Shown here piece by piece: positions 44,958 through 54,007 of a stretch of DNA of 64,000 nt. The notes below the pieces were generated by a model that worked only from the letters and a program-made list of their open reading frames with translations, had not been told where the DNA came from and ran no database searches. The first letter of the stretch is position 1; each line of letters starts with the position of its first letter. Made by a program: the position numbers and the translations under genes. The stretch is from Candidatus Iainarchaeum sp. (GTDB lineage Archaea; Iainarchaeota; Iainarchaeia; Iainarchaeales; UBA10219), in assembly GCA_018304425.1 (NCBI GenBank), contig JAGVWE010000002.1, forward strand, positions 372,001 through 436,000, given 5' to 3'.

Positions 44958-45403
44958 ATGACTGCATTCTCTTTAAGGGTTTCCAGCACCACATAGCTTT
45001 CGGTTCGAAGCGTGGCCTTGAGGCTTTTAACCCCTTTTTTTTCGTCGAAGACGAACTTGCCTAATTCGGCGTTGTCTTGGAGCCTTACCTTGGCAATCAA
45101 ATCGTGGGGGCCGGTAACCACAAACATTTCCTCTACTACTCCAAGCATGGCTAGGTGTTTGGCTACTTCTTTCTGGCTGTGCCCCGTGGTAACGATGTTG
45201 ACAAATACGGTCACGGGCCGGCCCAGTTTTGCGGCATCTACTACGGCCTTGTACCCGACGATTACGCCGGCCGTTTCAAGTTTTTTGATGCGATGGTAAA
45301 CGGTGGATCTTGGCAGGCGCAGCTCCCTAGCCAATTCATGGATTTTCCTGGCCGAATCCGTCTGCAGGGCCTCCAAAATCAATGAATCGATTTTGTCCAG
45401 CAT
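44918..45403 (-). CDS. Lrp/AsnC-family transcriptional regulator
   Basis: MLDKIDSLILEALQTDSARKIHELARELRLPRSTVYHRIKKLETAGVIVGYKAVVD...VVTGPHDLIAKVRL. Confidence 0.92.
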   Translation of the reverse strand: MLDKIDSLILEALQTDSARKIHELARELRLPRSTVYHRIKKLETAGVIVGYKAVVDAAKLGRPVTVFVNIVTTGHSQKEVAKHLAMLGVVEEMFVVTGPHDLIAKVRLQDNAELGKFVFDEKKGVKSLKATLRTESYVVLETLKENAVIQPTSLPQRPPAR

Positions 45404-45538
45404 ATGCCATTTAGCTTGGCATTATTTTTTAACTATTGTGTTTATATGAAAAATTGGTTCTTTTTATTGGTTTTTATCGATTTTTTTACAAGAAAGCCAC
45501 CCAACCATTAATATAGTTCCAGCCAACCTGTATAGGTA

Positions 45539-45655
45539 ATGGGTAGCCAAAAGCAGCGCGGTGGGACCGCTTCGTGTGGGGCGAGCAGGCGGAAAAGGAA
45601 GAAGGGGGCCAGAGCCAAAAACGATTATGGCAACCCGTGTTGGCTTATGGCCTAG
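45539..45655 (+). CDS. Candidate small basic protein (38 aa)
   Basis: MGSQKQRGGTASCGASRRKRKKGARAKNDYGNPCWLMA*; TATA-like attaatatag about 25 nt upstream. Confidence 0.35.
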   Translation: MGSQKQRGGTASCGASRRKRKKGARAKNDYGNPCWLMA

Positions 45656-45662
45656 TGCGTAA

Positions 45663-45776
45663 TCAGTCCATGCGAGCAACAAGGCCCTTGGCTTTCAGTT
45701 TCTCGGCAATGGTTCGCTTGACGGAAAAGATTTTGCCCGTGGTCAGTTCGACACGAACCTTGTTCTCAAGTCCCAT
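45663..45776 (-). CDS. Candidate small protein (37 aa), convergent to 45539..45655
   Basis: MGLENKVRVELTTGKIFSVKRTIAEKLKAKGLVARMD*; upstream gcgagggtgattt and TATA-like ggcttaaatacc. Confidence 0.45.
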   Translation of the reverse strand: MGLENKVRVELTTGKIFSVKRTIAEKLKAKGLVARMD

Positions 45777-45925
45777 GATACAAATCACCCTCGCTTGGTT
45801 GCTTTAGGCGTTGCCTTATTCAACACCTATTTGTAGGTCTTATACTGAAGCGATAGGGGGTATTTAAGCCTAGCAGTATTCGGAATCCTAACCCAACCCA
45901 AACCCGTTTTTATGTATAAATAGTG

Positions 45926-46288
45926 TTAGTCCTTTACTGTAAGTGGGATCCGTTTGGTCGATTCGTTGGCCACGTAGCTCCAGTCATTGAAGTGTTCCGT
46001 GACGCGAATCATGATTTCTTGTTCGCCTGGCTGGGTCATTTGCTTGGGGTACACATCAAAGTACCACGCCAACTCTTGCCCCGGCTTAAACGACTCTATT
46101 TTTTTCATGGCGTTTGCCACGATGCCCGATTTGTCCAGGGCCAGTTGTCTGCCAGCTGAAAGCAGGAAGGTGACTTTTTTGGCGGTCTGCCCGGTGTTTC
46201 TCAATTCAACGAACAGCTGCACAGGCCGCCGCTCCTTGAGGCTCATGCGGAACGGGTTAAAATGGGAGTTAATGCTGATGTCGCCCAT
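45926..46288 (-). CDS. Hypothetical protein, single Ig-like/CARDB-like beta domain
   Basis: 121 aa; RRPVQLFVELRNTGQTAKKVTFLLSAG...PGEQEIMIRVTEHF. Confidence 0.65.
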   Translation of the reverse strand: MGDISINSHFNPFRMSLKERRPVQLFVELRNTGQTAKKVTFLLSAGRQLALDKSGIVANAMKKIESFKPGQELAWYFDVYPKQMTQPGEQEIMIRVTEHFNDWSYVANESTKRIPLTVKD

Positions 46289-46430
46289 GATTAATACTCT
46301 CTCCATAAAGGCTTTAAAAAGGTATTTTTGCGCGCGCTTTTTGCGGGTTGCAAACCATTAAATACTGCTTTGGAAATACTCTATTGGAAAGGAAAAAATC
46401 TTTTTCCTTCCCAGCCGAAGGTATCAGCCT

Positions 46431-46904
46431 ATGACTGCCAAAATCCCGGAAGCCGAGCTGGTTCGGAGGACCTATACCTTGCGGGTGATGGACTTGCCGC
46501 CCAGCGTTTCCCTCACCAAGCGCAGCCTGTTGCGCTGGTTTGCCCTGGCTTTTGGCATCATTTCCGAGCAGGAGTCCCGGTCCACCATTTTTGATGTGCT
46601 GGATTCCCTGTTCTATCACCAGTTCACCAAAAAAACCGACCCCACCTCCGCTGACCTGCAGGCTTACTTGAAATCGAAGGGGCGAAAGGTTTCCGACAAG
46701 CTCCTCCTCTACCACTTGAAGCGGCTCCAGGACAGTGGTCTGGTTCAGCGACGGAAAGGCAAGTACCTGTTTTGTTCAGACGCTTATTCTGATAAGTCCA
46801 ACCTGGCGGCCGGCTTCAAGTCATCGGTTGCAAGCGCGGTCAATAAATCACTGGAAGACATTCAAAGCGTGCTTGGCAAACTGGCCGATGGTTACCGCCG
46901 CTAA
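46431..46904 (+). CDS. Winged-helix-like hypothetical protein
   Basis: SADLQAYLKSKGRKVSDKLLLYHLKRLQDSGLVQRRKGKYLFC; 157 aa. Confidence 0.65.
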   Translation: MTAKIPEAELVRRTYTLRVMDLPPSVSLTKRSLLRWFALAFGIISEQESRSTIFDVLDSLFYHQFTKKTDPTSADLQAYLKSKGRKVSDKLLLYHLKRLQDSGLVQRRKGKYLFCSDAYSDKSNLAAGFKSSVASAVNKSLEDIQSVLGKLADGYRR

Positions 46905-47587
46905 GCCGTCTTCAAGGCGTGCAAGCATTCCTCCACGCTTTCATGCACGCGCCAATTCTTCTGCAGGGCCAAGTTCCGTAACACGCTGTTGGGGTGCAGG
47001 CACACCGGGGTTTCCACCAATTCAAACATGGGGGCATCGTGTTCCGTGTCCCCAAACGCATAGCTGCCTGCTTTTTCCAGGCCCCGTTCCTTTACCAGCT
47101 TTTCCAGCAACTCCTTTTTGGCGGCATCTGGCCTCAAATCCGTTTTAAGCCTTCCCGTGTAAATGCCTTCCACCACTTCCAGCTCGGTTCCAATGATTTT
47201 CTGCGTCCCCAGCCGTTTTTGGCAGGCGGTTAGGGCTTCTACCAGCGCGCGGGACAAGGCAACCGTGTAATAGCCGCGGGCATTAAACCATTGAACCAGT
47301 TCCGGGGCCCGGTCTCTCCACCCAGTAAACTCCTCGAAAACGGTTTCAGCGGCCTGCAACACGTCTGCCTGTTTCTTGCCTTTAAAGCCAAAACACCATT
47401 GCCGTACCACCTGTTCTCCGCGTTCCTGCCAGGTTGCCTCCCGGCGCTTGTAGCGGTCGACGATGGCCAGGACGCTGTCAAAGTTTTCAGCGGGGAAAAG
47501 GCCGCGTTCAGTGAGGGCTTCCACAAGCTTGAGGCTCAGCGTTTCCCTGGCCAGCGTTCCATCCACATCGAATACCGCAAATTTCAC
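46901..47587 (-). CDS. HAD-superfamily phosphatase (SerB-like)
   Basis: VKFAVFDVDGTLARETLSLKLVEAL, TVALSRALVEALTACQKRLG, SYAFGDTEHDAPMFELVETPVCLHP; GTG start likely. Confidence 0.85.
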   Translation of the reverse strand: MKFAVFDVDGTLARETLSLKLVEALTERGLFPAENFDSVLAIVDRYKRREATWQERGEQVVRQWCFGFKGKKQADVLQAAETVFEEFTGWRDRAPELVQWFNARGYYTVALSRALVEALTACQKRLGTQKIIGTELEVVEGIYTGRLKTDLRPDAAKKELLEKLVKERGLEKAGSYAFGDTEHDAPMFELVETPVCLHPNSVLRNLALQKNWRVHESVEECLHALKTA

Positions 47588-47603
47588 GTGCTTTCCTCCG
47601 CCA

Positions 47604-48656
47604 TCAAGAATACTTCGTCTTTCGCTGGTCCAGCCACTCCCGAAGCCGGCCCGAATAAACAATGAATTTCTTTTGCTTAAGTGACTTCACGTCTTTGGCC
47701 CCGACCAAGAACATCCCGATGCGTATTTCTTCCACCAACCGGGAAAGCAGTTTCTTGACCCCTTCCCGCCCGCCTTCCGATTGGGCCTTGATGACTGGCT
47801 GCGCCAATTCTCCCAGGCTTGCGCCCATGGCAAGGGCCTTGACTACATCCAGCCCACTGCGGATGCCACCCGAAGCAATCAAGGGGCCTTTCCAGGCCTG
47901 GCGTGCCTCTAGTAAGGCGGCCGCGGTTGGCACGCCAAAGTCCCAGAAAGTCTGCCCGACTTCCTTTTTGCCCCGCAAAGAGTCAACGCCAATCCAAGAT
48001 GTTCCCCCCGCACCGGCCACGTCAACTGCCTTGATTTTCGTGTGCGCCAGTCGTTGAACGGCTTCACGCGCCAGGCCATGGCCCACTTCCTTCACGTACA
48101 CGGGCACCTGCAACCGGCGGGCAAGCAGGTCAATGGTCTTCAAGCAGCCCTTAAAGTCAGGCATTCCCTCAGGCTGCACGGCTTCTTGGCCGGGGTTCAA
48201 GTGAATGGCCAGGGCATTTGCGCCGACGTCTTCCAGCATCTTTTCAATCACATCTAGGGCATACTGCCGTGCCTGCGTGGCCCCCAGGTTTCCCGCCAAG
48301 AAAATCGTTGGCGCGACATCCCGCACATAATAGGTTTCCGTCAGGGCCGGGGCTTCCACCATTCGCCGCTGGGAGCCAAGCCCCATGCCAAGCCCGAGTT
48401 CCTCACAGGCCGCGGCAATGTCCTTGTTTATCTGCTTGGCAATGGCCGTTCCCCCCGTCATACCTGACACCATCAGGGGGGCGGCGAATTCATGGCCCAA
48501 GAACGTTGTCCGGGAATCCACTTCGCTCAACTTCATTTCGGGCAAGGCGTCATACACCAAGTCAATGTCTTCAAAACCCGTGTGCTTGTCCTTGAACTGC
48601 ACATCCTGCGTCGTGCAAATCCGGATGTGCTCCACTTTTCTATCCCTTTCCGCCAT
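47604..48656 (-). CDS. fni: Isopentenyl-diphosphate delta-isomerase, type 2 (FMN)
   Basis: VEHIRICTTQDVQFKDKHTGFEDIDLVY, PLMVSGMTGGTAIAKQINKDIAAACEELGLGMGLGSQR, VKEVGHGLAREAVQRL, ASGGIRSGLDVVKALAMGA. Confidence 0.93.
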   Translation of the reverse strand: MAERDRKVEHIRICTTQDVQFKDKHTGFEDIDLVYDALPEMKLSEVDSRTTFLGHEFAAPLMVSGMTGGTAIAKQINKDIAAACEELGLGMGLGSQRRMVEAPALTETYYVRDVAPTIFLAGNLGATQARQYALDVIEKMLEDVGANALAIHLNPGQEAVQPEGMPDFKGCLKTIDLLARRLQVPVYVKEVGHGLAREAVQRLAHTKIKAVDVAGAGGTSWIGVDSLRGKKEVGQTFWDFGVPTAAALLEARQAWKGPLIASGGIRSGLDVVKALAMGASLGELAQPVIKAQSEGGREGVKKLLSRLVEEIRIGMFLVGAKDVKSLKQKKFIVYSGRLREWLDQRKTKYS

Positions 48657-48695
48657 GTCAATCTTACTCCCTTATAGTCATTCAACCATTTAAAC

Positions 48696-49799
48696 CTACT
48701 CGATGCCTTGCCCGGCCAGGTGAAGGTCCAGCACCTGCAGGCCGGCTTTCCTCCATGCCGTGTGAATGCATTCCGCCGTGCGCTCATCAAAGCAGAGGGC
48801 TATTCCGGAATCCCCTCCTCCTGCCCCAGACCATTTGCCGGCCGCCCAACAGCCCTCCGCGGCCTCGGCCAGGACCCGTAAACCTCGGGTTTCCAGTTCC
48901 ATTCCCGCCCCTTTTTGAAGGCCCAATAAGGCCGCCCGATTTTCTTTCACCGCGTTTAGCGCCCCGACCGGGTCTTCCGCATCCAATGCCTTAATCAGCT
49001 TTTCAGTCGCCGCCTGCAAGGCGGCCATACAGGTGGCATAGGCTTTCCCGTCCAGGGCCTTCCAGTCCCTTACTTTCCGGATCAGCGCCGGAGTCGAAGC
49101 GCTTTGGCCGGTAAACGCGCCCAACAACCGGAACCCCTTGGGTGGCAGTAGCCAGCGTTGGGTGAACCCCGGCCATTTTTGTTCCACCAATTCACGCACA
49201 TCCTTTCCTGAAACCAGTTCTTTATCCAGCCAGGCCCCCTCAAACCGTGTGTACACCATCAACCGGCCATACGTCGAACACGCGATGTCAAAAGCGGAAC
49301 CCACTTTTCCTTGCGCGAGATAATGCGCTAGGCAACCCAGTTTGAACACGATTTCCTTTGCGTACTCGTCCATCAGGTTATAATCGTGCAGTTTCAGCAC
49401 GCCACCAATAATAGCCACCACAGCCGCGGCGCTGCTCCCGAACCCGACTTTTTTTCCCGCTATTCGGGTTTCCTCTGACTTAGTTTCTACTTCCATGCCT
49501 TCCGGCGTTTTTCCACAGGCCACCAAGTACTGCAACACGGCCTCCAACGCTTTTTCCGCGAACCTGAGCTTGCCCCCTTCCTCGGGCGACAACGGTTTTT
49601 TCCACTTCAGGGTTTTCCCATCGAATCCGGCTTCCACCCAGTCCAGGCCCAAGCTCTTGGACTTGAACCGTAAGCCCTTCCACGGCCGCACCCAGCACTC
49701 CACGTACTTGTCCACGGCTGCGGCCACACAGGGCGCGCCCTCTAACACGGAGTACTCGCCGCTCACCATGAGCTTACCCGGTGCTTTCACGTGAACCAT
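48696..49799 (-). CDS. Phosphomevalonate kinase (bacterial GHMP type)
   Basis: VKAPGKLMVSGEYSVLEGAPCVAAAVDKYV, KVGFGSSAAAVVAIIGG, FDIACSTYGRLMVYTRF, KWSGAGGGDSGIALCFD. Confidence 0.88.
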   Translation of the reverse strand: MVHVKAPGKLMVSGEYSVLEGAPCVAAAVDKYVECWVRPWKGLRFKSKSLGLDWVEAGFDGKTLKWKKPLSPEEGGKLRFAEKALEAVLQYLVACGKTPEGMEVETKSEETRIAGKKVGFGSSAAAVVAIIGGVLKLHDYNLMDEYAKEIVFKLGCLAHYLAQGKVGSAFDIACSTYGRLMVYTRFEGAWLDKELVSGKDVRELVEQKWPGFTQRWLLPPKGFRLLGAFTGQSASTPALIRKVRDWKALDGKAYATCMAALQAATEKLIKALDAEDPVGALNAVKENRAALLGLQKGAGMELETRGLRVLAEAAEGCWAAGKWSGAGGGDSGIALCFDERTAECIHTAWRKAGLQVLDLHLAGQGIE

Positions 49800-49807
49800 G
49801 GCATCCC

Positions 49808-50809
49808 CTAAAACAAGTGCTTGAATGAAAGCCGTGCGCCCTGGCCCGGTTTGCACACAATGGCTTTTTTCACGCCCTTTAGGCCCTCCAGTTTTCGGGC
49901 CAGCCGGCGTGCATCTTTGGCCCTGCAAAGGACCTTGACGTTAGGGCCTCCATCAATCGTAAACCAGCATCGTTCACCGCTTGCCCGCCAATCCACTACT
50001 GAACGTATGACTTCCATCGTTGCTGGCTGCCAGTAGAGGACGCGTGGCGTGGTGGTCATCATGGTGGCATGCATCTTCAGGCAATTCACTTCCGCGATCT
50101 CTCCCACCTGAGTAAGGTTCCGCTGCCGGATTCCTTTTCGAATGGCTTTCAAGTCCGGGTCAATCGTTTCCAGCCAGGTCTTGTACAGGGGTGAGGTCTT
50201 CACGGTTTCCCGCATGCCGGCCCGCGAGCTAATCTTCTTTTTCGTTGATGTCACAATCGTGGTCACCAGCCGGAAGTCCTTCCAATGGGTTTCATCCGCT
50301 AGCTGCACGGCACAGGAGTCGCTTCCATCCCGCTGGTGACCCTTCACCCATTCCACGAAACCGCCGTACACGCTTCGGCTCGCACTCCCCGAACCCAGCC
50401 GTGAAAGAATGGACAGGTTTCGTGCATCCAAGCCCATGCCAGCCGCCGCGCTGGCCGCGAGGCTCAACGCACAAAAACCGGATGCACTGCTCGCCAGGCC
50501 AGCCGCGGTCGGAAAATTGTTTTTCGACTCCACGCGTGCCTTCCCCTTGATTCCAGCTAGCTTCCGCACCAAGTCCAAGTGCCGGACCACCCGCGTCCTT
50601 TCCTCCCCCAGCAATTCCCGTCCATCCAGCTGTATCCGGTCAGCCCGGCGCTTTCCACCAAACTCCACGGTAGTCGTGGTATACAAGTCATCCAGGGTCA
50701 CGGAAATGCTCGAATTGGCTGGCAAAAGCAGCCGCTCATCCCGCTTGCCCCAGTACTTGACCAAGGCAATGTTGCTGTTGGCGATGGCCGTGGCCTTCAA
50801 GGCAGTCAC
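49808..50809 (-). CDS. mvaD: Diphosphomevalonate decarboxylase
   Basis: AIANSNIALVKYWGKRDERLLLPANSSISVTLD, NNFPTAAGLASSASGFCALSLA, GSGSASRSVYGGFVEW. Confidence 0.93.
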   Translation of the reverse strand: MTALKATAIANSNIALVKYWGKRDERLLLPANSSISVTLDDLYTTTTVEFGGKRRADRIQLDGRELLGEERTRVVRHLDLVRKLAGIKGKARVESKNNFPTAAGLASSASGFCALSLAASAAAGMGLDARNLSILSRLGSGSASRSVYGGFVEWVKGHQRDGSDSCAVQLADETHWKDFRLVTTIVTSTKKKISSRAGMRETVKTSPLYKTWLETIDPDLKAIRKGIRQRNLTQVGEIAEVNCLKMHATMMTTTPRVLYWQPATMEVIRSVVDWRASGERCWFTIDGGPNVKVLCRAKDARRLARKLEGLKGVKKAIVCKPGQGARLSFKHLF

Positions 50810-50812
50810 CAG

Positions 50813-51718
50813 TCACTCCCCAATCCGTACCTTCAGGGTGGGCCAGCCCAGCTTTTCAATGGCTTTGGCCACTTCCGCTTGCTTGCCGGGGCACAAGGCA
50901 ATCACACTGCCGCCGCCCCCCGCACCTGTCAGTTTTGCGCCCAGGGCCCCGGCCTTCAGGGCGGCCGAGCACATGGCATCGAGTTCCCGGGTTGAAACGC
51001 CGATTTCTTTGAGTAGCTCGTGGTTCTGGTTCAGGAGGGCACCGATTTTTTTTTCTTCTCCCTTTAGCAGGGCTTCCCGTGCCTCATCCACCAGTTTGCC
51101 TGCGTCTTCAAAGATTCGCGCAAACTTTTCCGGGTTCTTTTCCTTGCGCGTCCGCACGGCTTCCACGAGTTCCTTGGTCGTGCCCTTCCTTGGACAGGTT
51201 CCAATCACGACTTCCAGGGGCTTCCGCGCTTTCAGCCGTTCTATCTGGTTGGCGCCGCCTTCCAGGTTTTTCTTGAACCACACCAGGCCACCGTAGGTCG
51301 CCACCGTGTTGTCGATGCCGGAGGGCGTGCCGTGCGCGATTTTCTCGCCTTCATAGGCTATTCGGCACACGTCATCGTTGCCCAGGTTTTTTCCGACTAT
51401 CTGTGCTAGTGCCCGCGTGGCCGCCACGCAGAAGGCCGCGCTGCTGCCCATGCCGGAGCCAATCTGCAGTTCCGTGCTTACCTCGAGTTCCACGCCTTCA
51501 TTGATGCCGAGCTTGTTGGCCAGCACGGCCGCCATCTTTTCCAGGAACTCCGGGTTGTGTCGCTTGTCTGCAGCCTCCACTTTTATGCGGGTTCCCTTGG
51601 CTTTCCTGGCTGAAACTGTGGTTTGGTCGGACACGCTGCCAGCAATGGCCGGAATTCCGTACACTACAAAGTGTTCTCCGAACAAAATCGTTTTACCACA
51701 GGCCTTGGCCATTTCCAT
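50813..51718 (-). CDS. mvk: Mevalonate kinase
   Basis: ACGKTILFGEHFVVYGIPAIAGSVS, ELQIGSGMGSSAAFCVA, GTPSGIDNTVATYGGLVWF, GAKLTGAGGGGSVIAL. Confidence 0.93.
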   Translation of the reverse strand: MEMAKACGKTILFGEHFVVYGIPAIAGSVSDQTTVSARKAKGTRIKVEAADKRHNPEFLEKMAAVLANKLGINEGVELEVSTELQIGSGMGSSAAFCVAATRALAQIVGKNLGNDDVCRIAYEGEKIAHGTPSGIDNTVATYGGLVWFKKNLEGGANQIERLKARKPLEVVIGTCPRKGTTKELVEAVRTRKEKNPEKFARIFEDAGKLVDEAREALLKGEEKKIGALLNQNHELLKEIGVSTRELDAMCSAALKAGALGAKLTGAGGGGSVIALCPGKQAEVAKAIEKLGWPTLKVRIGE

Positions 51719-51723
51719 TCCTC

Positions 51724-52416
51724 CTACCAATAAGCGTTCAAAGCCGTTAAAATGCTTTCCTCGCCTGCAATCACCCAATTCTTTCGTTCTGCCAGTTCCC
51801 GTAATTCCTTGTCCGGGTCAAAGGCAATGGCTTTGCCGCAGGCTGCTAGGAAGCCTGCGTCGTGCAGCGTGTCGCCTACGCCTATGCAATCCCCCAACCG
51901 CATATTATGTAGCCTTGCATAGGTTTTCACGGCTTGTGCTTTTCCTTCCACCGATAGAACGCCTTCATCGAACCCGGAAATTCGCCCGTCTTCCACGCGT
52001 TCCCGGGTGCCAATCACTTCTTGCACGCCGGCTTTTTCGCCGATTGCTTCGACCAGGAAACTCAGCGAACCCGTGACCACCACGAGGTCATAACCCTTGT
52101 CCCGTGCCTCGCGCACCAGGCTGGGCACGAACTCATACACATTGTCCTCCGCATAAAATTCCTGGGCAAACGCTTCCGCAGCCTTTCGGGCTGCCGTCAT
52201 ATCCAAGCCCACAAACCCTTGAATGGCCCGCTTGAAGCACTCCAAGGAATCCAGGTAGGTCAGCTTTCCTTCCTTCATGCGGATAGTCGTTTCCCGGATG
52301 TACTCCGCGTGCCGTTTTTCAATCAACCCCCGCTCCGCGCAGTACTGCATGAAGCCATGCGATGAATACACTTTCGTCAGTGTCTTGTCCCAGTCGCTGA
52401 ACACGGCTTTGCGCAC
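51724..52416 (-). CDS. HAD-superfamily phosphatase (HAD-IB like)
   Basis: KAVFSDWDKTLTKVYSSHGFMQYC, LVVVTGSLSFLVEAIGEK, DCIGVGDTLHDAGFLAACGKAIAFDP; likely GTG start. Confidence 0.85.
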   Translation of the reverse strand: MRKAVFSDWDKTLTKVYSSHGFMQYCAERGLIEKRHAEYIRETTIRMKEGKLTYLDSLECFKRAIQGFVGLDMTAARKAAEAFAQEFYAEDNVYEFVPSLVREARDKGYDLVVVTGSLSFLVEAIGEKAGVQEVIGTRERVEDGRISGFDEGVLSVEGKAQAVKTYARLHNMRLGDCIGVGDTLHDAGFLAACGKAIAFDPDKELRELAERKNWVIAGEESILTALNAYW

Positions 52417-52429
52417 TTCATCGCCTTGC

Positions 52430-52828
52430 CTAAAACACCGGCCGGAACTTCGTTCCATAATGCAGGACACCGGTTTCCCCGGATGCGTAGAACTTCCGGA
52501 AAACGGCTTCCACTCTTTGGCCAATCTTCAAGTCGCCAGCGTTTGCGTCGCAAATCTGGGCTCCGACCTTCGGGCCTTCATCGAGTTTCACGATGCCAAT
52601 TACATAGGGGGTCTTCGATTCAAAGACTTCGGGCGCGGCTTTCACTTCCGTGAACGTCAACAGCCGGCCCTTGCCGGAAAACTGCTGGGCCGCAAATTCC
52701 TTGCCGCCACACGGGCACTGTTCCTTGGCCGGGTAATAGGTTTCCCCACAGGCCTTGCAGGCGTTTCCAATCAGCCTATACCGGTCCGTGTACTTCCTCC
52801 ACCGGATGACCGCGCTTTCCTCGAACAT
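52430..52828 (-). CDS. DUF35/OB-fold Zn-ribbon acyl-CoA-associated protein
   Basis: CKACGETYYPAKEQCPCGGKEF ribbon, OB-fold GKGRLLTFTEVKAAPEVFESKTPYVIGIVKLDEG; adjacent to thiolase and HMG-CoA synthase. Confidence 0.88.
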   Translation of the reverse strand: MFEESAVIRWRKYTDRYRLIGNACKACGETYYPAKEQCPCGGKEFAAQQFSGKGRLLTFTEVKAAPEVFESKTPYVIGIVKLDEGPKVGAQICDANAGDLKIGQRVEAVFRKFYASGETGVLHYGTKFRPVF

Positions 52829-54004
52829 CTAGGGCAACCCCCTTTTGAACACGTTCACTACAACCGTTGCCCCGCTGCCGCCCACGTTGTGCGTGACGCC
52901 TATCTCGGCTCCCTTGACCTGGCGCTTGCCGGCCTTGCCCTGCAACTGCTGGACGACTTCCACAACCTGCTTGACCCCAGTGGCTCCCACCGGATGTCCG
53001 CAGGCCTTCAAGCCCCCCGAGGTGTTGACCGGTGTTTTCCCGTCAAAGTACGTCTGCCCCTGCTCAACCAAGCGGCCGGCCTTGCCGTTCCCGCACAAGC
53101 CCAGGTCCTCCATGGCCATGATTTCCGCAATCGTAAAGCAGTCATGCACTTCAACCAAGTCCAGGTCCTTTACCGTTATCTTGGCTTGGGCAAAGGCCTG
53201 GGTCTTTGCCAAGCGCGTGGCCTTGACGTGATGGAGCTCGCTCCGTTCCGCCAACGCCAGGGTATCCGATGCCTGCCCGCTGCCGGCAACGTACACGGGG
53301 GCTTCGCAATACTGTTTGGCGGTTTCCGCGTTGCACAGCACCACGGAGGCCGCGCCGTCCGTAATCGGCGAGCAGTCAAGCAGCGTCAGGGGCTCCGCCA
53401 CCATCATGCTCTTGTAAACGTCGTCCAGGGTTATTTCCTTCCGGTACTGGGCAATCGGGTTCCTCGCACCGTGGAAGTGGTTTTTTACGGCCACCGCGGC
53501 CAGCTGCTTTCGGCTCAACCCGAACTTGTTCATGTAGGCCTTTGCCATCAACGCGTAAAGCCCTGGGAAGGTGAACCCCTGGAACCCCTCCCATTCCTCG
53601 TCTCCCGCGCCCATCAAGCCCGTGGTAACGTGCTCCGTGGATACGTCGGTCATCTTTTCGACTCCGTTCACCAGCACCATGTCAGCCCTCCCGGATTCAA
53701 TGGCCATCAGGCCCTGCCGGAAGGCCAGGCTGCCAGACGCGCACGCGCCTTCCACGCGCGTGCTGGCCACATTCAGGTTGAGGATGCTGCTCGCCATGCC
53801 CCCCAGGTGCTCTTGTCCGGCAAATTCCCCCCCGCACATGTTGCCCGTGAAAATCATGTCCACCTTTTCCGGGTTGATGCGTGCATCGGCCAGGGCCTGC
53901 AGTTCCGCTTCGGCTAACAACTGCCGTAAACCCTTTTCCCACACCTCTCCAAACCGCGTGATGCCAACGCCAATCACGGCCACTTTTCGTTCAACCATAA
54001 GCAT
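52829..54004 (-). CDS. Thiolase-superfamily acetyl-CoA acetyltransferase (archaeal type)
   Basis: VAVIGVGITRFGE, VEGACASGSLAFRQG, EVHDCFTIAEIMAMEDLGL, NTSGGLKACGHPVGATGVKQVVEVVQQL, GGSGATVVVNVF. Confidence 0.93.
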   Translation of the reverse strand: MLMVERKVAVIGVGITRFGEVWEKGLRQLLAEAELQALADARINPEKVDMIFTGNMCGGEFAGQEHLGGMASSILNLNVASTRVEGACASGSLAFRQGLMAIESGRADMVLVNGVEKMTDVSTEHVTTGLMGAGDEEWEGFQGFTFPGLYALMAKAYMNKFGLSRKQLAAVAVKNHFHGARNPIAQYRKEITLDDVYKSMMVAEPLTLLDCSPITDGAASVVLCNAETAKQYCEAPVYVAGSGQASDTLALAERSELHHVKATRLAKTQAFAQAKITVKDLDLVEVHDCFTIAEIMAMEDLGLCGNGKAGRLVEQGQTYFDGKTPVNTSGGLKACGHPVGATGVKQVVEVVQQLQGKAGKRQVKGAEIGVTHNVGGSGATVVVNVFKRGLP

Positions 54005-54007
54005 CCC

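Noticed and set aside
52277-53917. 546-aa plus-strand ORF
   Set aside because: Antisense to thiolase, DUF35 and HAD genes with strong family motifs; long open shadow frame expected from high-GC codon bias; His/Gln/Arg-rich translation with no motif
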